A DNA stretch of 5,149 nt from an uncultured bacterium (GTDB taxonomy: Bacteria > Bacillota > Clostridia > Lachnospirales > Lachnospiraceae). Where the stretch lies: the NCBI GenBank assembly GCA_946061355.1, contig CAMGRE010000164.1, positions 1 to 5,149 of the forward strand. Reading direction: 5' to 3'. Positions 1 to 4,310 of the stretch are shown one piece after another. Numbering within the stretch: position 1 is the first letter of the stretch; the number at the start of each line of letters is the position of its first letter. Below the pieces are notes generated by a model. That model was not told the origin of the DNA and made no database searches. It saw nothing but the letters and a program-made list of their open reading frames with translations. Made by a program: the position numbers and the translations under genes.

Positions 1-41
1 CCTGCGGGAATCGCGATTGGCATTCTTCCTATACGTGACAT
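1..41 (-). CDS. rplF: 50S ribosomal protein L6, N-terminal fragment (cut by window edge)
   Basis: Only the first 13 codons and two bases of the next are in the window. They read MSRIGRMPIAIPA, which matches the conserved L6 start (MSRIGxxPIxIPxG). The ATG is at 39-41 and is preceded by a strong AGGAGGT site at 48-54, six bases upstream. L6 is a large-subunit protein with two similar domains that sits near the sarcin-ricin loop and the factor-binding site. It follows rpsH after a 38-nt spacer, the usual spc order. The gene runs off the left edge because of the window cut, not because it is broken. The call rests on the short N-terminal match plus gene order. Confidence 0.93.
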   Translation of the reverse strand, partial: MSRIGRMPIAIPA

Positions 42-47
42 GCCCGT

Positions 48-54
48 ACCTCCT
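48..54 (-). promoter_or_regulatory. Ribosome binding site of rplF
   Basis: AGGAGGT lies six bases before the ATG at 39-41. It confirms the start of the otherwise tiny rplF fragment. Confidence 0.9.
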
Positions 55-79
55 AATATATTGTGTTGTTTATGGTTTC

Positions 80-481
80 TTACCAAACGAAGGCAAGCAC
101 TTCGCCGCCAACCTGCAGCTCTCTTGCTTTCTTATCTGTGATAACACCCTGGTTGGTAGAGATGATCGCTACGCCAAGTCCGCCGAGAACCTTAGGCATA
201 TCCTCTTTGCCGGCATACACACGAAGACCGGGCTTGGAGATTCTCTTGATTCCGGAGATGATCTTCTCGTTCTTGTCTGCGCCGTATTTCAGGGTAATGC
301 GGATGGTCATGAAACTGCCGTCATCAATCACATCAAATTTCTTAATATAACCCTCGTCTAAAAGAATCTGGGCGATAGCCAGCTTCATTTTAGAAGAAGG
401 AACATCTACTGTATCGTGTTTTGCAGTGTTCGCATTACGGATTCTTGTAAGCATATCTGCAATAGGATCGCTCATTGTCAT
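80..481 (-). CDS. rpsH: 30S ribosomal protein S8
   Basis: Complete 133-residue S8, the usual length. The protein opens with the conserved segment SDPIADMLTRIRNA (residues 4-17). It ends with the family signature around residues 101-120 (GLGVAIISTNQGVITDKKAR) and the typical terminus GGEVLAFVW. S8 is a primary 16S rRNA binder (central domain, helix 21 region) and is needed for platform assembly. In E. coli it also represses spc translation, but I see no matching target here. Two ATG codons lie in frame at the start (M1 and M3). M1 is preferred because AGGAGG at 491-496 lies nine bases from it, against fifteen from M3. It follows rpsN by 22 nt and precedes rplF. Confidence 0.98.
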   Translation of the reverse strand: MTMSDPIADMLTRIRNANTAKHDTVDVPSSKMKLAIAQILLDEGYIKKFDVIDDGSFMTIRITLKYGADKNEKIISGIKRISKPGLRVYAGKEDMPKVLGGLGVAIISTNQGVITDKKARELQVGGEVLAFVW

Positions 482-503
482 TTCGATTTACCTCCTTGAT
501 TGT

Positions 504-689
504 TTACCAGCTTGCTTTCTTAACACCCGGTATCTGGCCTTTGTATGCTAATTCACGGAAGCAAATTCTGCAAATTCCGTATTTTCTTAAGTATGCATGT
601 GGACGACCACAGATTTTGCAACGGCTGTATTCTCTTGTGGAGAATTTCGGTTTGCGCTGCTGTTTTATCTTCATTGCTGTCTTAGCCAT
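504..689 (-). CDS. rpsN: 30S ribosomal protein S14, zinc-binding type Z
   Basis: Complete 61-residue short-form S14. It has the zinc ribbon C24-x2-C27 and C40-x2-C43, with the conserved context RCKICGRPHAYLRKYGICRICFRELA, and ends in the family terminus IPGVKKASW. S14 binds late in the 30S head next to S3 and S10. The short Cys4 form contrasts with the roughly 90-101-residue zinc-free form found in many other bacteria, and is the usual spc-operon copy in Bacillota. All four cysteines are intact, so the product should bind zinc. The SD site AGGAGG at 697-702 lies seven bases from the ATG and almost directly after the rplE stop (704-706). Some relatives carry a second, zinc-free S14 elsewhere under Zur control; that cannot be judged from this window. 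Confidence 0.97.
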   Translation of the reverse strand: MAKTAMKIKQQRKPKFSTREYSRCKICGRPHAYLRKYGICRICFRELAYKGQIPGVKKASW

Positions 690-703
690 GAATTTACCTC
701 CTT

Positions 704-1243
704 TTATTTTGCAAACGGCATATTGAATAATGTCAATAATTCACGAGCCTCTTCGTCAGTCTTTGCTGTTGTAACAAAGATAACGTCCATACCTCTTACT
801 TTATCTACCTTATCGTATTCGATCTCAGGGAAGATAAGCTGCTCTTTGATACCAAGTGCATAGTTTCCTCTGCCGTCAAATGCGTTAGGGTTTACACCTC
901 TGAAGTCACGCACACGGGGAAGCGCCAGATTCACCAGACGGTCAACAAACTCATACATCTTCTCACCGCGGAGAGTAACCTTACATCCGATAGCCATGCC
1001 TTCTCTGATCTTGAAGTTTGCAACGGAATTCTTTGCCTTTGTGAGAACTGCTTTCTGGCCTGTGATCTTCTCCAGATCAGCTACAGCGCTCTCCAGAGTC
1101 TTGGCATTGTCCTTTGCTTCGCCGACGCCCATATTGATGACAACTTTGTCAAGCTTCGGCACTTCCATGATGTTTTTATATCCAAACTTTTTGATCATAG
1201 CGTCTACGATCTCATTTTTGTACATATCCTTGAGTCTACTCAC
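704..1243 (-). CDS. rplE: 50S ribosomal protein L5, GTG start
   Basis: Complete 179-residue L5, the standard length. Conserved blocks include KFGYKNIMEVPKLDKVV (residues 19-35), VINMGVGEA (35-43), the basic stretch TGQKAVLTKAKNSVANFKIREG (61-82), LPRVRDFRGV (108-117) and the C-terminal EEARELLTLFNMPF (164-177). L5 joins L18 in binding 5S rRNA in the central protuberance and contacts P-site tRNA and the 30S head. The start is GTG at 1241-1243, giving M-S-R-L-K-D-M-Y. It is supported by AGGAGG at 1253-1258, nine bases upstream, and by the usual L5 N-terminus. The next in-frame ATG (codon 7) would be 27 bases from the SD site and would trim conserved residues. It follows rplX by 24 nt. Confidence 0.98.
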   Translation of the reverse strand: MSRLKDMYKNEIVDAMIKKFGYKNIMEVPKLDKVVINMGVGEAKDNAKTLESAVADLEKITGQKAVLTKAKNSVANFKIREGMAIGCKVTLRGEKMYEFVDRLVNLALPRVRDFRGVNPNAFDGRGNYALGIKEQLIFPEIEYDKVDKVRGMDVIFVTTAKTDEEARELLTLFNMPFAK

Positions 1244-1252
1244 CTGTTTCGA

Positions 1253-1258
1253 CCTCCT
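1253..1258 (-). promoter_or_regulatory. Ribosome binding site deciding the GTG start of rplE
   Basis: A full AGGAGG (within GAAGGAGGTC) sits nine bases before the GTG at 1241-1243. No ATG lies at a workable distance; the nearest in frame is 27 bases away. This site therefore decides the start. Confidence 0.9.
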
Positions 1259-1267
1259 TCCTTAGAT

Positions 1268-1579
1268 TCAATCAATCACGTCGCCTGTCTTCTTGGCAAA
1301 GCGAACCTTCTTGTCATTCTCGATCTTAAAACCGATTCTTGTTGTCTGTCCCTTGTGGACATACATTACGTTAGAAGCGTCGATGGGAGCTTCCTTCTGG
1401 ATGATTCCACCGTTCTGGTTTGCTGCGGAAGGTTTTGTGTGCTTTGTCACCATATTCACGCCCTCAACCAGGACTTTGTTGTTCTTCTTGTCTACGGAAA
1501 TGACCTTTCCTTCTTTTCCGTTATCTTTTCCTGCCATTACTTTGACGGTGTCACCTTTTTTGATTTTCATTGTAGACAT
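1268..1579 (-). CDS. rplX: 50S ribosomal protein L24
   Basis: Complete 103-residue L24. The N-terminal KOW domain spans about residues 5-42 (KIKKGDTVKVMAGKDNGKEG, then KVISVDKKNNKVLVEGVN). It is followed by the conserved NMVTKHTKPS (42-51), the GGIIQKEAPIDASNVM segment and a basic C-terminus. L24 is an early assembly protein that binds 23S rRNA domain I near the tunnel exit. Starts at M1 or M4 are both in frame. M1 is chosen because AGGAGG at 1587-1592 lies seven bases from it. That SD site shares a base with the rplN stop codon. The gene ends in TGA, unlike most of its neighbours, which end in TAA. Confidence 0.97.
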   Translation of the reverse strand: MSTMKIKKGDTVKVMAGKDNGKEGKVISVDKKNNKVLVEGVNMVTKHTKPSAANQNGGIIQKEAPIDASNVMYVHKGQTTRIGFKIENDKKVRFAKKTGDVID

Positions 1580-1586
1580 TCCGGCA

Positions 1587-1594
1587 CCTCCTTA
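1587..1594 (-). promoter_or_regulatory. Ribosome binding site of rplX fused to the rplN stop codon
   Basis: The sequence TAAGGAGG contains the rplN stop (1592-1594) and the rplX SD site (1587-1592) sharing one base. The SD is seven bases from the rplX ATG. A ribosome terminating rplN would cover this site, which favours re-initiation on rplX. Confidence 0.85.
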
Positions 1595-1960
1595 TAATAC
1601 TTCCGGAGCCAGGGAAACAATTTTCATAAACTGTTTTTCACGAAGCTCTCTTGCTACTGGTCCAAAGATACGGGTTCCTCTCGGAGTTTTGTCCTCTTTA
1701 ATGATAACAGCAGCATTCTCATCAAATTTGATATAAGAACCGTCTTTACGACGAGCGCCTTTTACAGTACGTACAACGACAGCTTTTACTACATCGCCTT
1801 TTTTAACAACCCCGCCGGGTGTTGCATCTTTAACGGTAGCAACGATCACATCGCCAATATTTGCATATCTTCTTGTAGATCCGCCCATAACTCTGATGCA
1901 CAGAAGTTCTTTCGCACCGGTGTTATCAGCGACCTTAAGTCTGCTTTCCTGTTGTATCAT
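1592..1960 (-). CDS. rplN: 50S ribosomal protein L14
   Basis: Complete 122-residue L14, exactly the usual length. It starts MIQQESRLKVADNTGAKELLCIRVMGG (residues 1-27) and carries the signature-type stretch RRYANIGDVIVATVKDATPGG. It ends with the conserved TPRGTRIFGPVARELREKQFMKIVSLAPEVL. L14 binds 23S rRNA at the subunit interface, forms intersubunit bridges with 16S rRNA, and is the docking site of the silencing factor RsfS. The SD core AGGAG at 1968-1972 lies seven bases from the ATG. This is conventionally the first gene of the spc operon. Here it follows rpsQ by only 33 nt with no promoter or terminator visible, which suggests read-through from the S10 genes. Confidence 0.98.
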   Translation of the reverse strand: MIQQESRLKVADNTGAKELLCIRVMGGSTRRYANIGDVIVATVKDATPGGVVKKGDVVKAVVVRTVKGARRKDGSYIKFDENAAVIIKEDKTPRGTRIFGPVARELREKQFMKIVSLAPEVL

Positions 1961-1993
1961 GCTAATTCTCCTTCTTTTCTCAGTTCTAAAAAC

Positions 1994-2248
1994 TTATTTA
2001 ACCTTCTCGATGATCTCAACAAGTCTCCAGCGTTTGTCCTTGGACAGGGGTCTTGTTTCCATTACTCTTACGGTATCGCCAATGTTGCACTCGTTGTTCT
2101 CATCATGTGCCTTCAGCTTGTAGGTTCTCTTCACGATCTTGCCGTAAAGAGGATGCTTTACGTGGTTCTCAACTGATACAACAATTGTTTTATCCATCTT
2201 ATTACTGGTCACTTTGCCAGTACGGGTCTTTCTCAAATTTCTTTCCAC
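1994..2248 (-). CDS. rpsQ: 30S ribosomal protein S17, GTG start
   Basis: Complete 84-residue S17, normal length. The family pattern is clear: RNLRKTRTGKVTSNKMDKTIVV (residues 3-24), the basic loop HPLYGKIVKRTYKLKAHDE (32-50), then IGDTVRVMETRPLSKDKRWRLVEIIEK. S17 is a primary 16S rRNA binder (5' domain) with an OB-type beta barrel. The start is GTG at 2246-2248, supported by AGGAG at 2256-2260, seven bases upstream, and by the conserved N-terminus. The next in-frame ATG is codon 18, inside the conserved core, so it is not a plausible start. rpmC lies 35 nt upstream; that spacer holds a small hairpin (2271-2286). Confidence 0.98.
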   Translation of the reverse strand: MERNLRKTRTGKVTSNKMDKTIVVSVENHVKHPLYGKIVKRTYKLKAHDENNECNIGDTVRVMETRPLSKDKRWRLVEIIEKVK

Positions 2249-2255
2249 TGTGATT

Positions 2256-2262
2256 CTCCTTT
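2256..2262 (-). promoter_or_regulatory. Ribosome binding site deciding the GTG start of rpsQ
   Basis: AAAGGAG lies seven bases before the GTG at 2246-2248. The next in-frame ATG is 51 bases into the gene, within conserved S17 sequence, so this site fixes the GTG as the start. Confidence 0.88.
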
Positions 2263-2270
2263 CTGCGTCC

Positions 2271-2286
2271 TAAATCTCGCGATTTA
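2271..2286 (-). other. Small hairpin with GNRA-type loop at the rpmC stop codon
   Basis: On the transcript strand this reads TAAATC-GCGA-GATTTA: a perfect six-base inverted repeat around a four-base loop, GCGA, which fits the GNRA tetraloop pattern. The rpmC stop codon (2284-2286) forms the first three bases of the stem. No U-rich run follows, so it is not an intrinsic terminator. The rpsQ SD site begins nine bases further on and remains outside the stem. A role in mRNA processing or stability is possible but unproven; the stem is AU-rich and weak. Confidence 0.45.
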
Positions 2287-2493
2287 CGCCTCCGCCTTAC
2301 TTTTTTCAGTAATAACTGTCTGGATTCTGGCAATGTTCTTTCTCACTTCTTTGATCCTTGCCGTGTTGTCCAGCTGATTTGTTGCGTTCTGGAATCTCAA
2401 ATTGAAAAGTTCTTTTTTAGCAGCCACTAAATCCTGTGCTAATTCTGCAGCTGATTTTGCCTTTAAATCTTCTACATACTTATTAGTTTTCAT
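2284..2493 (-). CDS. rpmC: 50S ribosomal protein L29
   Basis: Complete 69-residue L29, a two-helix coiled-coil protein at the tunnel exit beside L23, where nascent-chain factors dock. The family core is KSAAELAQDLVAAKKELFNLRFQNAT (about residues 13-38) followed by ARIKEVRKNIARIQTVI. The reading frame stays open upstream to 2610, but that extension (MRSPACRKRL...) lies inside rplP, looks like no L29, and is not part of the gene. The ATG at 2491-2493 gives the expected MKTNKYVEDL start. It overlaps the rplP 3' end by 11 nt, so translation is probably coupled to rplP. The SD-like AGGCGGTG (2500-2507) has one mismatch to AGGAGGTG. Confidence 0.96.
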   Translation of the reverse strand: MKTNKYVEDLKAKSAAELAQDLVAAKKELFNLRFQNATNQLDNTARIKEVRKNIARIQTVITEKSKAEA

Positions 2494-2920
2494 TTGATAC
2501 ACCGCCTTCCAAGTCTGCTTTAGAAACGATATTACATTTACATGGAAGCTTATGTGTTGCGAGACGTAATGCTTCTTTTGCAACCTCTTCCGGCACGCCG
2601 GCGATCTCAAACATTACACGTCCCGGTTTAACAACTGCTACCCAGTATTCCAGGGTACCCTTTCCGGAACCCATACGTGTTTCTGCTGGTTTTGCTGTTA
2701 CCGGTTTGTCCGGGAAAATCTTGATCCAAACCTTACCGCCACGCTTGATGTAACGAGTCATCGCGATACGGGCAGCCTCGATCTGATTTGATTTAATCCA
2801 ACATGGTTCTGTTGCAACGATACCATACTCACCGTAAGTGAGGGTGTTGCCTCTCATAGCCTTACCTGCCATGGAACCACGGAACTGTTTACGACGTTTC
2901 ACTCTTTTAGGCATTAACAT
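2483..2920 (-). CDS. rplP: 50S ribosomal protein L16
   Basis: Complete 145-residue L16, the usual length in Bacillota. It opens MLMPKRVKRRKQFRGSMAG and continues with FGxYG-like LTYGEYGIVATEPCWIKSNQIEAARIAMTR (27-56) and RGGKVWIKIFPDKPVTAKPAETRMGSGKG (60-88). It ends with VAKEALRLATHKLP. L16 binds between helices 38 and 89 of 23S rRNA and touches the A-site tRNA elbow; it is needed for a working peptidyl transferase centre. R82 in TRMGSGKG corresponds to the arginine hydroxylated in E. coli L16. M1 is chosen over M3 because relatives start ML(L/M)PKR and because the ATG forms TAATG with the rpsC stop. An SD-like GGGAG (2930-2934) lies inside the 3' end of rpsC, nine bases from the ATG. Confidence 0.98.
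   Translation of the reverse strand: MLMPKRVKRRKQFRGSMAGKAMRGNTLTYGEYGIVATEPCWIKSNQIEAARIAMTRYIKRGGKVWIKIFPDKPVTAKPAETRMGSGKGTLEYWVAVVKPGRVMFEIAGVPEEVAKEALRLATHKLPCKCNIVSKADLEGGVSNEN
2500..2507 (-). promoter_or_regulatory. Imperfect ribosome binding site of rpmC inside the rplP coding end
   Basis: AGGCGGTG differs from AGGAGGTG at one base and sits six bases before the rpmC ATG at 2491-2493. It lies wholly within the last codons of rplP (coding Glu-Gly-Gly-Val). Combined with the 11-nt gene overlap, it suggests rpmC depends partly on ribosomes finishing rplP. The coupling is inferred. Confidence 0.6.
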
Positions 2921-3576
2921 TATTTATCGCTCCCTTCCTTGTTTCCCTTAGTAGGAAGTACTTCGCCCTTGTAAATCCATACTTTTACGCCAACTTTGCC
3001 ATAGGTTGTATTTGCCTCTGCAAATCCATACTCAATATCCGCTCTCAGTGTCTGAAGAGGAATTGTGCCATCGCTGTAGAACTCTGTACGAGCCATATCA
3101 GCGCCGCCCAGACGTCCGGATACGGAAGTCTTGATACCAAGTGCGCCTGCCTTCATGGTTCTGCCCATGCAGGACTTCATGGCACGTCTGAAAGATACAC
3201 GGTTCTCAAGCTGCTGTGCAATGTTCTCTGCAACCAGCTGTGCATCTCTGTCAGGTCTCTTGATCTCTTTGATATCAACGAGTACCTTCTTGTCTGTGAG
3301 CTTGGAAAGCTCCTTCTTTGTCACTTCGATCTCAGCACCGCCCTTGCCGATCACAACACCGGGCTTAGCGGTATAGATGATAACCTTTACACGGTCAGAC
3401 GCTCTCTCGATCTCAATCTTGGAGATACCAGCGCTGTATAATTTTTTCTTCAGAAATTTTCTGATATTGTAATCTTCTACCAAGAACTCTGAAAACTCAG
3501 CATCAGCGTACCACTTGGAATCCCAATCTTTGATGATGCCGACTCTCAAGCCATGAGGATTAACTTTCTGTCCCAT
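2920..3576 (-). CDS. rpsC: 30S ribosomal protein S3
   Basis: Complete 218-residue S3, the usual length in Bacillota. The N-terminus MGQKVNPHGLRVGI is invariant in the family. The KH type-2 domain follows, with its GxxG loop VIGKGG at residues 75-80. The C-terminal domain has RVSFRRAMK (126-134); R130, R131 and K134 correspond to the E. coli mRNA-entry helicase residues R131, R132 and K135. TSVSGRLGGADMARTE (150-165) is the classical S3 signature. S3 sits on the 30S head at the mRNA entry pore with S4 and S5. The SD AGGAGG (3584-3589) is seven bases from the ATG and overlaps the rplV stop. The stop codon shares one base with the rplP start (TAATG), which points to coupled translation. Confidence 0.99.
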   Translation of the reverse strand: MGQKVNPHGLRVGIIKDWDSKWYADAEFSEFLVEDYNIRKFLKKKLYSAGISKIEIERASDRVKVIIYTAKPGVVIGKGGAEIEVTKKELSKLTDKKVLVDIKEIKRPDRDAQLVAENIAQQLENRVSFRRAMKSCMGRTMKAGALGIKTSVSGRLGGADMARTEFYSDGTIPLQTLRADIEYGFAEANTTYGKVGVKVWIYKGEVLPTKGNKEGSDK

Positions 3577-3583
3577 TCTATTT

Positions 3584-3590
3584 CCTCCTA
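3584..3590 (-). promoter_or_regulatory. Ribosome binding site of rpsC containing the rplV stop codon
   Basis: TAGGAGG combines the rplV stop TAG (3588-3590) with the rpsC SD AGGAGG (3584-3589), seven bases before the rpsC ATG. It also explains why rplV ends in TAG where nearly all neighbours use TAA. Confidence 0.85.
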
Positions 3591-3974
3591 TCTCTCATCA
3601 AGCACTACAGTAATGTGGCTCATTCTCTTCTCGATCCTGTAAGCCCTGCCCTGTGCTCTCGGTCTAACTCTCTTCATTATAGGTCCCTTGTTTGCATAGC
3701 ACTCTGCAACATAAAGGTTATCCTTGTTCATGCCGTTGTTGTTCTCGGCATTTGCGATCGCTGACTCAAGCAGCTTTTTGATCAGGCTTGATGCGTATCT
3801 GGGATTGTACTCCAGAATTCCCAGTGCGGTCTGCACGTCCTTGCCTCTGATGGCATCTAACACGAAACATGCTTTCTGTACGGATACTCTAGCATAAGAT
3901 AACTTTGCTGACGGTCTGGTATCCTTTTTTGCATTTCTCTCTCTCTTAATCTGACTTCTATGTCCTTTAGCCAT
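3588..3974 (-). CDS. rplV: 50S ribosomal protein L22 with N-terminal extension
   Basis: Complete 128-residue L22, longer than the roughly 110-113 residues of E. coli and Bacillus. Residues 1-23 form a basic extension (MAKGHRSQIKRERNAKKDTR...) before the normal start of the fold at about SYARVSVQKACFVLDAIRGK (26-45). The conserved end NKGPIMKRVRPRAQGRAYRIEKRMSHITVVL (95-125) includes the beta-hairpin that lines the peptide exit tunnel, the usual site of macrolide-resistance changes; no deletion or duplication is obvious there. The ATG at 3972-3974 is backed by AGGAGG at 3984-3989, nine bases away. A strong SD site so placed argues that the extension is truly translated. As I recall, many Clostridia have it. 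The stop is TAG, embedded in the rpsC SD site. Confidence 0.98.
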   Translation of the reverse strand: MAKGHRSQIKRERNAKKDTRPSAKLSYARVSVQKACFVLDAIRGKDVQTALGILEYNPRYASSLIKKLLESAIANAENNNGMNKDNLYVAECYANKGPIMKRVRPRAQGRAYRIEKRMSHITVVLDER

Positions 3975-4004
3975 GGATATGAACCTCCTTTCAAAATTAT
4001 CTTA

Positions 4005-4286
4005 TTATCTCACTTTGGATTTCTTTTCGTCTTTTCCATGTCCTCTGTAAGTTCTTGTAGCAACGAACTCACCGAGCTTATGTCCAACCATATCCTCTGT
4101 TACATATACAGGCACATGTTTTCTTCCGTCATGAACCGCAATCGTATGTCCTACAAAAGAAGGGAAGATTGTGGAACGGCGGGACCAGGTCTTAATCACC
4201 TGTTTCTGTCCTGCTGCATTCATAGCGTCTACTTTTTTGAGCAAGCTTTTGTCTGCAAATGGTCCTTTTTTTAATGATCTAGCCAT
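4005..4286 (-). CDS. rpsS: 30S ribosomal protein S19
   Basis: Complete 93-residue S19, standard length. It begins MARSLKKGPFADKSLLKKV and carries IKTWSRRSTIFPSFVGHTIAVHDGRKHVPVYVTEDMVGHKLGEFVATRTYRGH (residues 31-83), which contains the whole family signature. The last ten residues are a lysine-rich tail (KDEKKSKVR). S19 binds 16S rRNA in the 30S head with S13 and contacts the A-site finger and tRNA. The ATG at 4284-4286 has AGGAGG at 4294-4299, seven bases upstream. The gene sits between rplB (24-nt spacer) and rplV (30-nt spacer), the canonical S10 operon order. Confidence 0.99.
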   Translation of the reverse strand: MARSLKKGPFADKSLLKKVDAMNAAGQKQVIKTWSRRSTIFPSFVGHTIAVHDGRKHVPVYVTEDMVGHKLGEFVATRTYRGHGKDEKKSKVR

Positions 4287-4310
4287 TTTGATTCCTCCTA
4301 TAAATATCGA

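Noticed and set aside
42..79. Possible promoter or terminator in the rpsH-rplF spacer, the longest in the window
   Set aside because: The 38 nt are AT-rich and contain the rplF SD site, but I see no paired -35/-10 boxes and no stem followed by a U run.
17..361. Plus-strand open frame of 114 codons opposite rpsH
   Set aside because: It is antisense to a certain S8 gene and the translation resembles no family I know. It is a shadow of the conserved coding strand.
1225..1290. Possible S8 translational repressor site at the rplX-rplE junction, as in E. coli
   Set aside because: I looked for a helix resembling the S8 target around the rplE start and found none; the spacer is 24 nt and mostly SD sequence. 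By eye this does not exclude a weak or divergent site.
1293..1736. Plus-strand open frame of 147 codons opposite rplX and rplN
   Set aside because: The longest antisense frame, hydrophobic in translation, which is expected opposite lysine-rich ribosomal genes (AAA/AAG read as TTT/CTT). It spans two genes and has no family resemblance.
2494..2610. Upstream extension of the rpmC frame (39 extra codons)
   Set aside because: It lies wholly inside rplP in another frame and does not resemble L29. The ATG at 2491-2493 gives the expected 69-residue protein.
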